Shown one piece after another: positions 8,604 through 17,796 of a DNA stretch of 64,000 nucleotides. Made by a program: the position numbers and the translations under genes. Numbering within the stretch: the first letter of the stretch is position 1; each line of letters begins with the position of its first letter. The stretch comes from Bacilli bacterium. Its GTDB lineage: Bacteria; Bacillota_I; Bacilli_A; RFN20; DUOF01. The stretch is taken from NCBI GenBank assembly GCA_017517765.1, contig JAFWYE010000006.1, forward strand, positions 1-64,000, given 5' to 3'. The notes under the pieces are model-generated. The model saw only the letters and a list, made by a program, of their open reading frames with translations, searched no databases and was not told the DNA's origin.

Positions 8604-8957
8604 CTATTTAATTTTAATTAAAACTTCATTATTAGCAACGTTTTGTCCCTTGCTAACTAGAATTTCTACTATTTCCCCATCAATATGAGCATTAACTTCA
8701 TTTTCTAGTTTCATTGCCTCAATTAATAAAAGAACATCGCCTTTTTTTACTTTTTGTCCAACTTTAACTAAAACATCAATTACATTACCTTGAATAGGAG
8801 ACAATACTTCTTTTGCTCCTGTTATTGCTGTAGTTTCACTTTTTACTTTTTCTTCTTTTTTTGTTTCTTTTTTTGCTATAGTTTGACTAGTTTCTTCAAC
8901 TGACTCTAGTTCAACTATATAACTTTTACCATTAACTTTTACTTTATAAGTTTTCAT
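8604..8957 (-). CDS. biotin carboxyl carrier protein of oxaloacetate decarboxylase
   Basis: 117 residues. The C-terminal half is a biotinyl/lipoyl domain with the attachment motif EAMKLEN, where the Lys is biotinylated. The N-terminal half has a KVNGKSYIVELE strand pair and a Lys/Glu/Thr-rich flexible linker. In many bacteria this domain is fused to the alpha subunit; here it is separate, and accordingly OadA is short. It shuttles carboxybiotin between the carboxyltransferase (9267-10637) and the membrane beta subunit. Strong Shine-Dalgarno GAGGAGG; its ATG overlaps the stop of oadG by four bases (ATGA), so the two are translationally coupled. Confidence 0.9.
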   Translation of the reverse strand: MKTYKVKVNGKSYIVELESVEETSQTIAKKETKKEEKVKSETTAITGAKEVLSPIQGNVIDVLVKVGQKVKKGDVLLLIEAMKLENEVNAHIDGEIVEILVSKGQNVANNEVLIKIK

Positions 8958-9253
8958 TCGATATCCTCCTCTATTTTCTTAATACTTACAAGACGAGCAT
9001 TTTGTTTTGTTTCTTTATAAAAATCTATAGTAGCAACAAGGGAAGCAACAACTGCATCTTCATCATCTTTTAAAATAGAATTTTCCTTTCTAGGATTAAT
9101 ATTTGATTTCCTATCCATTATACCTATAACTTTAGATGATGCACTTGTAACTAATATAATTACTGTTAGCACTGCAAAAACAATAATTACCGCAATAAGC
9201 GTAACTAATAAGGAATCGATAATTCCAAAACTTTCTCCCATAGGTGTATACAT
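8954..9253 (-). CDS. oadG: oxaloacetate decarboxylase, gamma subunit
   Basis: 99 residues with one N-terminal membrane segment (about residues 12-36, LLVTLIAVIIVFAVLTVIIL) followed by a polar tail ending in VSIKKIEEDIE. This is the plan of OadG, the small subunit that holds the complex together and assists decarboxylation. Identification rests on size, topology and position between oadA and the BCCP gene rather than on a strong motif. GGTGA precedes the ATG. Confidence 0.8.
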   Translation of the reverse strand: MYTPMGESFGIIDSLLVTLIAVIIVFAVLTVIILVTSASSKVIGIMDRKSNINPRKENSILKDDEDAVVASLVATIDFYKETKQNARLVSIKKIEEDIE

Positions 9254-9266
9254 AATTTTTCACCAC

Positions 9267-10637
9267 CTATGCATCTAGATGAATAGTATCTACTACTTTT
9301 TCATCTTTTTTTGTTTCTAAAAATTTAATGGCCACATCACCAAATAGAGCTATACTAAGTACATCTTCATCATTTCTTATAAGATTTTTATATTGCTTTT
9401 TCAAATTGGCAAACTCAGGTGCTATATCATCAGCAGGCCTATGAGTAATCACTTTCTCATCACCTATAATCTTTCTTCTAACTTCTTCATCAATTTCAGC
9501 AGGCGCCCTACCATACTTACCTTTTAAATAATCATTAATTTCTTTAGGAACCATCTTATATCTTTCGCCATTAATAACATTTAAAACAGCTTGAGTTCCT
9601 ACCATTTGTGATAAAGGAGTAACAAGAGGAGGATAGCCTAAATCTTTTCTTACATTTGGCACTTCTTTTAATACATCATCTAGCTTATCTAAAGCATTTT
9701 GTTGAGTTAATTGGCTAATTAAATTAGATAGCATTCCCCCAGGAACTTGATATTTTAAAATATTAGGATTGCAAGTTAAAACTTTAGGATTTAACAACCC
9801 ATTAGCAATATATTTTTCTTTTACTTTTGATAATTTACTTGCAGCATTATTTAACATATCTTCATCAAGCATAGGGTCATATTCTGTCCCTTTTAAAGCA
9901 TAATTAATAGATTCTGTACAAGGTTGAGAAGTACCGCCTGATAATGGAGATAAAGCAGTATCGATAATATCAACACCAGCTTGAATAGCCCTTAAATACG
10001 TCATTTCCATTAGTCCACCTGTACAATGAGAGTGTAATTCTATAGGTAATTTAGTATTTTCTTTTATTTTCTTGATAAGATTATATGCATCTTCAGGTAG
10101 TAATACTCCAGCCATATCTTTAATACATAAAGAATCAGCTCCCATTTTTTCTACTTCTTTAGCTAAAGACACATAGTAATCAACTGTATGAACTGGGCTA
10201 GTTGTATAACTTAGTGCAATTTGACACTCTCCTCCATACTTTTTAGTGGCATCAACAGCACATTTTAAATTTCTTATATCATTTAAAGCATCAAAAATTC
10301 TAATAATATCAATACCATTTTTAATTGCCTTTTCTACAAATTTTTCTACGACATCATCAGCATAATGACGATATCCTAAAATATTTTGCCCTCTAAATAA
10401 CATTTGTAATTTAGTATTCTTACAAACCTTTTTTACTTTTCTTAGTCTCTCCCATGGATCTTCATTTAAAAATCTTAAACATGCATCAAAAGTAGCACCA
10501 CCCCATATTTCAATGGCGTGGTAGCCAGCTTTATCTAGTTCACTTAAGGCAAGTAGAATTTCATCTGTTGTCATACGTGTAGCAAACAATGATTGATGCC
10601 CATCTCTTAGTGAAGTCTCTACTATCTTAACTCCCAT
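9267..10637 (-). CDS. oadA: oxaloacetate decarboxylase, alpha subunit (carboxyltransferase only)
   Basis: 456 residues, shorter than the roughly 600 of biotin-fused OadA because the BCCP domain is encoded separately. The TIM-barrel carboxyltransferase begins with VETSLRDGHQSLFATRM, and has CIKDMAG with the Lys that is normally carboxylated or coordinates metal, and ELHSHCTGG for the metal-binding histidines. It transfers the carboxyl group of oxaloacetate to biotin, giving pyruvate. The conserved C-terminal domain (GKYGRAPAEIDEEVRRKIIG) is present. Twelve bases downstream of pckA, with Shine-Dalgarno AAGGAGAG; clearly one operon. Confidence 0.95.
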   Translation of the reverse strand: MGVKIVETSLRDGHQSLFATRMTTDEILLALSELDKAGYHAIEIWGGATFDACLRFLNEDPWERLRKVKKVCKNTKLQMLFRGQNILGYRHYADDVVEKFVEKAIKNGIDIIRIFDALNDIRNLKCAVDATKKYGGECQIALSYTTSPVHTVDYYVSLAKEVEKMGADSLCIKDMAGVLLPEDAYNLIKKIKENTKLPIELHSHCTGGLMEMTYLRAIQAGVDIIDTALSPLSGGTSQPCTESINYALKGTEYDPMLDEDMLNNAASKLSKVKEKYIANGLLNPKVLTCNPNILKYQVPGGMLSNLISQLTQQNALDKLDDVLKEVPNVRKDLGYPPLVTPLSQMVGTQAVLNVINGERYKMVPKEINDYLKGKYGRAPAEIDEEVRRKIIGDEKVITHRPADDIAPEFANLKKQYKNLIRNDEDVLSIALFGDVAIKFLETKKDEKVVDTIHLDA

Positions 10638-10648
10638 ATTATCTCTCC

Positions 10649-12283
10649 TTACTTGATTTCATTAATTGTTTCTTTAATTGCATTTAATGCTTCTTCAGGA
10701 AGCTTATCTAAATTATCAAGTTTAGATACAAAATCCAATCTATCTTGCATTCTTGCTTTCACATTTTTACAATATTCTGCACTAGAAAAATCAGGTTCAT
10801 AACCAGGAATCTTATAGTATTCTAAGCTAGAGAAAGGTCCAAATTTTTCAAACTTAGCATTATTAGTTACTATATCTTCAATTAATCCTAAAGTTACACT
10901 AGGAGTTACTTTAGTTTCTCCAAAGAATCCAGTATTAATGATATAGCAATCTACATTTAAATTATCAAATAAAGATTTGAATGATTCATAGTCTTTAACA
11001 AGAGGATATAATCTAAATGGATTTGCATATGGAACAATAACTAATTGGTTAGGATCCATACCAGGAATATACTCTGCAGTAGAACGTTTAGTGGCTAAAG
11101 TTGCCCCCATCACTGAAGCTAATGCAGGGTTATTAATTTTAACAACTGGAGGTAAAGAATTATCTTTCATAATCCAAAAGATTGCATCAGTAGATTTAGA
11201 AAAAGCATATTCTCTATTAGCAGTAGCAAACTTAGATTTAACTGTTCTACCATTACCATTTAAAATATCTTCAGTTACAGGCACAACTAGTCCATTTTCA
11301 TCTACTGTTGCACCACAGTTTTGAATAGTTAAGAAATATTTAGATTGATCTCTAGTTAAAGGATAATCTTGAGTTTTATCAAAATATGATGGCTCCAAAG
11401 ATATAGATGATCCATTAGAATTATCAATAATAAATGCATCATCATGTAATACTGTAGTATCCATCTTTCCATTATGATCACTTAAAGTAATAGTAGATTT
11501 ACCACTACCAGATAAACCAAATACAGAAATTACTTTCTTACTTCCATCTTTAAAGTTAAATCTCTTTTGCCCTCCATGGCAAGCAGTATATCCTTGTCTT
11601 TGAGCAATAGACCAACTAAGAGTTAAAGTTCCTTTTTTATGTTCCCCAAAATATCTCATACCTAGTAAGCATGCACAGTTATATTCTGAATCAAATAATG
11701 CAAGTCCATCAGGATAATCACTAGTGTAGCAATCAGGATCTGAATAGATAAAGATATCTCCCTCATCAATAACTTTAGAATCCTTATATAATTTAGTTGT
11801 TTCCTCATCTGCAATTTGGAAATTTAATAACCAAGAATACAAAGTATTTTCATAACCTTGAGGTATTAATAAATGAGCCTTAACCATGAACTCTTTATCA
11901 AGCCCAATATATGCTGTAGCATGATACATAGTTTTACGACAATTTTGGAATAAAACTTCTCTAACTTGTCCAGCAAATTTTTCTCTATTAGTATCATCAA
12001 CTAATTTTCTAAGTCTTGCTTGTCTTCCTGTTATAAAACCATCATTGAATAATAATACTTTTGAATCTTCTTCTAAACCTAATTCTTTAGCATTAACTAT
12101 TGGTAAATCTGTTATGATTGTACCAGGACAATTCTTTGCTAAATCATATGCTTGTTTTAATGAAGTTACCTCAACTACATTATTACGATAAAATGCTGAT
12201 TCAATAGTAGATCTTAACTTACTATAAATTTTAGGACTGTTTAATCCAATATCTTCCCTTTTTAAATTACTTCTTGTTGCCAT
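10649..12283 (-). CDS. pckA: phosphoenolpyruvate carboxykinase (ATP)
   Basis: 544 residues, the usual length of the ATP-dependent enzyme. The P-loop GLSGSGKST is near residue 255, preceded by the kinase-1a region around HGGQKRFNFKDGSKK and followed by LHDDAFIIDN for metal binding. It interconverts oxaloacetate plus ATP with PEP, CO2 and ADP. Because the gene heads an operon with a sodium-pumping oxaloacetate decarboxylase, it probably runs toward oxaloacetate in this anaerobe, making ATP from PEP and feeding the sodium pump. Shine-Dalgarno GGGAGGATAAGA supports the start. Confidence 0.95.
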   Translation of the reverse strand: MATRSNLKREDIGLNSPKIYSKLRSTIESAFYRNNVVEVTSLKQAYDLAKNCPGTIITDLPIVNAKELGLEEDSKVLLFNDGFITGRQARLRKLVDDTNREKFAGQVREVLFQNCRKTMYHATAYIGLDKEFMVKAHLLIPQGYENTLYSWLLNFQIADEETTKLYKDSKVIDEGDIFIYSDPDCYTSDYPDGLALFDSEYNCACLLGMRYFGEHKKGTLTLSWSIAQRQGYTACHGGQKRFNFKDGSKKVISVFGLSGSGKSTITLSDHNGKMDTTVLHDDAFIIDNSNGSSISLEPSYFDKTQDYPLTRDQSKYFLTIQNCGATVDENGLVVPVTEDILNGNGRTVKSKFATANREYAFSKSTDAIFWIMKDNSLPPVVKINNPALASVMGATLATKRSTAEYIPGMDPNQLVIVPYANPFRLYPLVKDYESFKSLFDNLNVDCYIINTGFFGETKVTPSVTLGLIEDIVTNNAKFEKFGPFSSLEYYKIPGYEPDFSSAEYCKNVKARMQDRLDFVSKLDNLDKLPEEALNAIKETINEIK

Positions 12284-12323
12284 ATATTCTTATCCTCCCT
12301 ATCAAATATTTAGCTAATTTAGT

Positions 12324-12345
12324 TTTTATTTATTAATAAATAAAA
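12324..12345. repeat. 22-bp AT-only perfect palindrome upstream of pckA
   Basis: Arms TTTTATTTATT and AATAAATAAAA meet at 12334.5, about 50 bases upstream of the pckA start. It may be an operator or an RNA hairpin. Because it is pure A/T in an AT-rich genome, chance is a serious alternative. Confidence 0.35.
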
Positions 12346-12382
12346 CCTAATCGATTTCATGGTATCATTTAATTAGTAAAAA

Positions 12383-12420
12383 AAGCAATGATAGTAGTTA
12401 AAAAAAATCTATCATTGCTT
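12383..12420 (-). terminator. intrinsic terminator
   Basis: Perfect twelve-base stem AAGCAATGATAG/CTATCATTGCTT followed on the minus strand by seven T residues, just past the GNAT gene at 12429. Confidence 0.9.
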
Positions 12421-12428
12421 ATACAAAA

Positions 12429-13403
12429 CTATTTATTTTTAAAATCCTTTTTAAATATTTGTTTTAATTCCTTACAATATTCCAAATGCCTTTTTAGTCT
12501 TTCATCGCTTATATCATTAGCTAATCTTTTTTTCCATCTTGATTCTAATAAGTTAGTCTTATTTATCATGATATTAGTTTCATCTTCGCTTAACTTTTTT
12601 AAGTCTAAAATAATTTTTTCTTTTTCTCCATTAGCGCTTAATGACAAAAAATAATAAGCCAAAGCACTAGAATATTGATCTAAAAAATTCTCATTAATTT
12701 TATCTTGTAATTTTTTTCTTTCTTTATCAATAATTTTCAAATATTCATTCCAAGCAGTATCTATATCTTTTTTCTTTAATATCTCCATTCCAAATTTTGA
12801 TAAATCATATTCCATACATGGATCACCATCTTCATCAATAAAGCTATAAGTAAATCCATTTTTAACCATAGCTTTTATTGAACCAAAATTATCTATATCT
12901 GCCCCTGAACGAAGCTTTTTCATTCCTTCATTTTTTGCTAATTTCATTATTAAATTTAGAATTTCATTAGCATATCCTTTGCCCCAATACCTCTCATCTT
13001 TGATTAGTCCATCATTAGAAAATGCTTTTTTTATCTCTTCAAGAGAATAGGATTCTTTATCATCCCCTCTAAATACGTTATAGCCAAAATCCCAAACAGT
13101 ATTAGTCTCATCATCATAATATTGGCCAAACCTACAAGTAGCCACAATTTCTCCTGTATCTTTAAGTTCAGCAATCATATAATACATACCCCAATCAGTA
13201 GGTATCTTATAATCAAACATTTCATTTACATCATCAATATCCCAAGTAATTTCATTATACCTATAGTTTTGAGGATTTGACCAGCTTTTAAAAATCCTTA
13301 ATACTTCTTCTTTTCGTTTATTATCACTTAGTTTTTTACCATTTTTATCATAACCAAATTTTCTTAAAATTAATCTATCTGTCTCTATAACATTTCCAAT
13401 CAT
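12429..13403 (-). CDS. GNAT acetyltransferase with C-terminal helical extension
   Basis: 324 residues. Residues 1 to about 205 are a GNAT domain of the RimJ/RimL type: ETDRLILRKF at the start, DERYWGKGYANEILNLIM as the acetyl-CoA pyrophosphate loop (RxxGxG-like, here YWGKGYA), and GSIKAMVKNGFTYSF near its end. About 120 further residues are charged helix, which typical RimJ-like enzymes lack. Substrate unknown. The gene is monocistronic with its own terminator. Confidence 0.8.
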   Translation of the reverse strand: MIGNVIETDRLILRKFGYDKNGKKLSDNKRKEEVLRIFKSWSNPQNYRYNEITWDIDDVNEMFDYKIPTDWGMYYMIAELKDTGEIVATCRFGQYYDDETNTVWDFGYNVFRGDDKESYSLEEIKKAFSNDGLIKDERYWGKGYANEILNLIMKLAKNEGMKKLRSGADIDNFGSIKAMVKNGFTYSFIDEDGDPCMEYDLSKFGMEILKKKDIDTAWNEYLKIIDKERKKLQDKINENFLDQYSSALAYYFLSLSANGEKEKIILDLKKLSEDETNIMINKTNLLESRWKKRLANDISDERLKRHLEYCKELKQIFKKDFKNK

Positions 13404-13445
13404 ATTAACACCTCATATTTTCTACTATATCACACAAATAAAAAA

Positions 13446-13474
13446 AGAGAAAATATGTTAAACATATCTTCTCT
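13446..13474 (-). terminator. intrinsic terminator
   Basis: On the minus strand AGAGAAGATATG pairs with CATATTTTCTCT (one G-U pair), followed by TTTTTTATTT. It overlaps the stop of the YgjV-like gene. Confidence 0.8.
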
Positions 13475-14003
13475 ATTTATGCAATTTTTTATATCTATTC
13501 ATTCTTATTATATACTCTATAAGTGCAGATATCTCTATTATTAATAATACTGAATCAGAAATATAACCGAATACAGATCCTACATATACATTATATATAA
13601 TCCAACATATGCTTATTGGAATTGCACAAAACTTATAAATTAATACTCTATGATCCCAAACAGAATAAGTTAATACAGATGCCGCTATAAATGGTGCTAA
13701 GCAGAATATGCTTTCATATGTGAAAATTGTAGCAATAGCAAATAGCACAATTAAAATAATAAGTGGATATAGTGGAATAGGCTTTTCCTTTTTATCATAA
13801 ATAAAAAACCATATAGCCCTAAGAATTCCTAAAGCGTTAATAACAACTCCCTCTAAAGCATTCAAGAAGAAATATTGAAGTGCAAACATTACAGATGAAA
13901 TTAAACAAAATATAAGTATCTTTTGCTTATCCCTACTCCATAATGAAAGAATAATAAATACTATTCCTAAAAGAACAAATATTTGAGACAATATAAAATT
14001 CAC
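13473..14003 (-). CDS. YgjV-family inner membrane protein
   Basis: 176 residues with about five or six membrane segments. It matches the YgjV family: an N-terminal LGIVFIILSLWSRDKQKILIFCLISS followed by FALQYFFLNALEGVVINALGILRAIWFF. Function in the family is unknown. The start is a GTG at 14003 with GGTGATA just ahead; no ATG is available nearby. Divergent from the DHH phosphoesterase gene. Confidence 0.75.
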   Translation of the reverse strand: MNFILSQIFVLLGIVFIILSLWSRDKQKILIFCLISSVMFALQYFFLNALEGVVINALGILRAIWFFIYDKKEKPIPLYPLIILIVLFAIATIFTYESIFCLAPFIAASVLTYSVWDHRVLIYKFCAIPISICWIIYNVYVGSVFGYISDSVLLIIEISALIEYIIRMNRYKKLHK

Positions 14004-14136
14004 ACTATCACCATCTTTACAATTATAATTATAAAATATTTAAGCAATTATTTAAGACTTTAAATAATTTTATTAAAAAAAATTTACTATCTTAATGATT
14101 AATATAGTGATATACTCATTGTAAGTGGGTGAAATT

Positions 14137-15096
14137 ATGAAAAAAGAAATAATTGAATTTATAACTAACACAGATATGCCTATATATATTTGTGGCCATA
14201 TAAAACCTGATCAAGATTCCATTTGTTCATCTTTAGCACTAGCCAAATTATTAGAAAAATTAGAAAAAAAAGCTCATGTTTTAATAGAAAATAATGATAC
14301 AGATATAATAAATTGGCATGACAATAAATCCTTTATCACAAGTATGGTTGTTGATAGAGAATATCTTTTCATTGCCCTAGACGTTAATGAGAAAAAAAGA
14401 CTGGGGAGATATGAAAAAGACTTTGATAATGCTTCTTTCACTATCAATATTGACCATCATCAAGATAACAAAAATGAATCTAACTTTACCTATTCTGACA
14501 CAAAAATGAGTTCAACTTGTGAAATGATATATGAACTAATCGAAGAGATAAATATTGAATATCTAGATGAATACATCGCCTCACACTTATATTCAGGAAT
14601 ATTAAATGATACTAATTGTTTTTCAAGAAGAATATCTCCAAGAACATTTATTATTGCTCAAGAATTAATAAATAAAGGGATAAACTATAATCATATAATT
14701 CAAAAGACACTAAAAGAGAGAACTTTGTATGAGTTTAAAGCATTAGCTAAATTAGTTAATGAAATAGAATATGATGACTTTCATTATGTTGTGGTAGATA
14801 AAAAAGATCCTGTATTTTCTGATTTAACACATAATCAAATAGTTAAAAAAATTGCTGAGGATTTAAGGACTATCGAAGGCTTGGATGTATTTGTTTTATT
14901 CATCAAAAACGAAGATACAATAACCGCAAAATGTATGAGTAATATTAGTGAAAACGCAGATAAAATTGCCACTTTATTTGGGGGCGGGGGTCACAAAAAA
15001 GAAGCGGGATTTACAATTACTAATAAAACAATAGAAGATATTTTAAAAGAAATAAAACTATACTTAAGTAAAAACAAAGTAGGGCAAAAAAGATAA
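14137..15096 (+). CDS. DHH/DHHA1 phosphoesterase (NrnA-like)
   Basis: 319 residues from the ATG at 14137, which has GGGTGA ahead of it; the GTG at 14125 lies within that ribosome site. Catalytic motifs of the DHH family are present: GHIKPDQDSICS (usual GHxxPDxDxxGS), ALDVNE, NIDHHQDN, and the C-terminal DHHA1 motif GGGGHKKEAGF. Such proteins degrade oligoribonucleotides, pAp or cyclic dinucleotides. The second motif has Gln where Ala or Gly is usual and the Gly after Cys is missing, small departures that do not touch metal ligands. No membrane or GGDEF domain, so it is nearer NrnA than GdpP. Confidence 0.87.
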   Translation: MKKEIIEFITNTDMPIYICGHIKPDQDSICSSLALAKLLEKLEKKAHVLIENNDTDIINWHDNKSFITSMVVDREYLFIALDVNEKKRLGRYEKDFDNASFTINIDHHQDNKNESNFTYSDTKMSSTCEMIYELIEEINIEYLDEYIASHLYSGILNDTNCFSRRISPRTFIIAQELINKGINYNHIIQKTLKERTLYEFKALAKLVNEIEYDDFHYVVVDKKDPVFSDLTHNQIVKKIAEDLRTIEGLDVFVLFIKNEDTITAKCMSNISENADKIATLFGGGGHKKEAGFTITNKTIEDILKEIKLYLSKNKVGQKR

Positions 15097-15105
15097 CCCT
15101 ACTTT
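15076..15105 (+). terminator. intrinsic terminator
   Basis: AAAGTAGGG/CCCTACTTT stem overlapping the stop of the DHH gene, followed by TTTTATTTTATTTTT. Confidence 0.9.
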
Positions 15106-15198
15106 TTTATTTTATTTTTTATTACTTATCAAAATATTGATACTAAAAATAAATGAATGTATACTAACTTTGTAGTTTATTGGGGAGGGAAAATAACT

Positions 15199-16389
15199 AT
15201 GGAAAGAAAGGTTGGAACAGTATCAAGGGGAATACGTTGTCCTATCATTCGAGAAGGAGATAATTTAACTGATATTACAGTTAATAGCGTGCTTGAAGCA
15301 TGCACAAGCGAGAACTTTACTCTAAGAAATAAAGATGTTATCGCGCTTACTGAATCAATTGTGGCTAGAGCTCAAGGTAACTATGCTACAATAGATGACA
15401 TTGCAACAGATGTTAAAGCAAAACTAGGAAGTGATACTATTGGAGTAATATTTCCTATATTATCTAGAAATAGATTTGCTATATGTTTAAGAGGTATAGC
15501 TAAGGCGGCAAAGAAAATTGTTTTAATGCTTAGTTATCCAAGCGATGAAGTAGGTAATGCCCTACTTACTTATGATCAAATTGATGAAAAAGAAGTTAAT
15601 CCTTATACAGATGTTTTAACTTTAGAAAAATATAGAGAACTATTTGGTGAAAATAGGCATGAGTTTACTGGAGTAGATTATGTATCATACTACTCTAATA
15701 TTATTAGCGAAGCTGGAGCTGAAGTTGAAATTATCTTTGCTAATCAAGCTAAAACAATATTAAATTATACTGACACTATATTAACTTGTGATATTCATAC
15801 TCGTGCTAGAACAAAAAGAATACTAAAAAATGCAGGTGCCAAAGTAGTATTAGGATTAGATGATATCTTAACTAGTTCTATTAATGGCAGTGGTTATAAT
15901 GAAAAATGGGGACTTCTTGGTTCTAATAAATCAACTGAAGATAAAATCAAATTATTCCCAAGAGATTGTAAATATCTAGTAGAAGATATTCAAAAAAAGA
16001 TTTACAGCATTACTGGGGCTAATGTTGAAGTCATGGTATATGGTGATGGTGCGTTTAAGGATCCTCAAGGAAAAATATGGGAACTAGCTGACCCAGTTGT
16101 TTCTCCAGCATATACTGATGGGCTAAAAGGAACACCTAATGAACTAAAATTAAAATATTTAGCTGATAATGATTTTAAAGATTTAAATGGAGATAAATTA
16201 AAAGATGCCATAAAAGAAAGTATTAAAGCTAAAAATAGTAACTTAGTAAATAATATGGCTTCTCAAGGAACTACTCCTAGACAACTTACTGATTTAATTG
16301 GCTCACTATGTGATCTTACAAGTGGTAGTGGAGATAAGGGTACTCCAATAGTTCTTATTCAAGGATATTTTGATAACTTTACTGATTAA
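15199..16389 (+). CDS. CofE-like gamma-glutamyl ligase family protein
   Basis: 396 residues from the ATG at 15199, preceded by GGGGAGGG. The protein resembles the F420-0:gamma-glutamyl ligase (CofE) fold: RGIRCPIIREGDNLTDI at the start, DVIALTESIVARAQG matching the CofE DVIVVAQKIVSKAEG region, and later GDGAFKDPQGKIWELADPVVSPA. No F420 synthesis gene is in the window, and Bacilli do not normally make F420. CofE-like proteins in some bacteria glutamylate folates, so a folate-related role is possible. Monocistronic, with a terminator shared with the next, convergent gene. Confidence 0.75.
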   Translation: MERKVGTVSRGIRCPIIREGDNLTDITVNSVLEACTSENFTLRNKDVIALTESIVARAQGNYATIDDIATDVKAKLGSDTIGVIFPILSRNRFAICLRGIAKAAKKIVLMLSYPSDEVGNALLTYDQIDEKEVNPYTDVLTLEKYRELFGENRHEFTGVDYVSYYSNIISEAGAEVEIIFANQAKTILNYTDTILTCDIHTRARTKRILKNAGAKVVLGLDDILTSSINGSGYNEKWGLLGSNKSTEDKIKLFPRDCKYLVEDIQKKIYSITGANVEVMVYGDGAFKDPQGKIWELADPVVSPAYTDGLKGTPNELKLKYLADNDFKDLNGDKLKDAIKESIKAKNSNLVNNMASQGTTPRQLTDLIGSLCDLTSGSGDKGTPIVLIQGYFDNFTD

Positions 16390-16392
16390 TAT

Positions 16393-16421
16393 AAAAAGAG
16401 GATTTTGAAAATCCTCTTTTT
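16393..16421. terminator. bidirectional terminator
   Basis: A fourteen-base inverted repeat (AAAAAGAGGATTTT and its complement around a single G) between two convergent genes. Confidence 0.9.
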
Positions 16422-17647
16422 TAATAACGACTTCTATTTATTTGTGGTTCATATGAATATGTAGTTTTCTTTTCAATAAATGGTTTAAGTTCTGCTTTAA
16501 TTTCAGGGTCAAGTTCACTCATATTCTTAACAGCATTTCTTAAAGTTTCAGTAGATAAAGATAGATTGTTATCTAATAAATATTTTTGTACTTCACTAGA
16601 AAGAACACTACCAAATTTTGAAAGACATGAATAAGTTGATAAATCTTCTTTAAGTTTCTCAATTCTACTTATCATTTTACTTTCATGGTGATACTCTAGA
16701 TCAGATTCAGCTCTTTTATATCTATATAAAGCATCTTTTACCGTGAGATTAAATGGTTCTACCAATGATTTTTCTAAATCATCTACTACCACTTCAACAT
16801 TTTTATAATTTTCAATTTCAGCCTTAAGCTTTGCGATTTTATAATCAGCACTTATTTTTATTTGGTTTCTTTTAGCTTCAAATCTAGATTTAAGTATCTT
16901 GTCTAAAAATCTAGGTTGAAGATTTTCATATGATTGTTTTTGCTTTTCAATCTCGTTTTCTCTTTCCCTAATTTTGCTTTCTAATATTCTTCTAGCAGTT
17001 CTTGGAAACTCAGAATCAGGAAGCATATATCCTAAAGTTTCTTCAACAACATCTAATCCCGTAGCGTTTCTAACCATATATACTTTATCAGAAAGTTTTG
17101 AACTAGAAGTTCTATAAACTTTACTAGTTTCAAAATCACTTTTACTAAGTACTTGTTGAAGTTCTTCTTTTGAAGATATCAACTCTTTAACTCTAGGATT
17201 ATTAACTAATTCATTTAATTTTGTTTTTACCTCTAATCTATATTTTTTGGCATTGGCTAAAATATCCATTTTAGAGTTATCGCCTTTAATATAGAGTTTA
17301 TCATGGTCAACAATCAGTTGTGCTTCTTTTCTTTCTGCTTTCCATGTTTTTACCATTTCATCAAATTCATGTTCTAATCTTCTAAGTTCTGACTTAGAAC
17401 TAGATATTTGCGAAGATAAACTAGATATCTTAGATTCTATATTCCTAACATCCCCATCAGCCATAATTTTCATACTTAATCCCAAACTCATATTGATGGG
17501 CATAGTTGTAAGACCTATATTAGATCTTGTTTGAGCACTACTTCTATTACTCTCATGCATGCTCTTTTCACTTTCAAGTCTTCGTATCTTACTTCTTAAA
17601 TCAGAAATTTCTTTTTCTAGTTTAACTAGTGAATCATATTTAACCAT
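16421..17647 (-). CDS. hypothetical coiled-coil protein, 408 aa
   Basis: A cytoplasmic protein dominated by long charged helices. Residues 5-45 and 75-115 have heptad-like patterns (KLEKEISDLRSKIRRLESEK), and a third helical block lies near residues 230-290. No catalytic motif or membrane segment. ATG at 17647 was chosen over an upstream GTG that sits in the Shine-Dalgarno AGAAGGTGATAG. Divergent from the permease at 17797. Could be a scaffold or DNA-associated protein; no family recognised. Confidence 0.7.
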   Translation of the reverse strand: MVKYDSLVKLEKEISDLRSKIRRLESEKSMHESNRSSAQTRSNIGLTTMPINMSLGLSMKIMADGDVRNIESKISSLSSQISSSKSELRRLEHEFDEMVKTWKAERKEAQLIVDHDKLYIKGDNSKMDILANAKKYRLEVKTKLNELVNNPRVKELISSKEELQQVLSKSDFETSKVYRTSSSKLSDKVYMVRNATGLDVVEETLGYMLPDSEFPRTARRILESKIRERENEIEKQKQSYENLQPRFLDKILKSRFEAKRNQIKISADYKIAKLKAEIENYKNVEVVVDDLEKSLVEPFNLTVKDALYRYKRAESDLEYHHESKMISRIEKLKEDLSTYSCLSKFGSVLSSEVQKYLLDNNLSLSTETLRNAVKNMSELDPEIKAELKPFIEKKTTYSYEPQINRSRY

Positions 17648-17796
17648 ATCTATCACCTTCTACTATTTTAATGGTACCACATATAAAACCAAACTGCAAA
17701 TTGAGACATTAATTTGTTGTAAAATGCCAATAAGATTGTATAAAATTGTTATTTTATATAAAATACTAAATATATTTATTTCTTGAGGTGATAATT

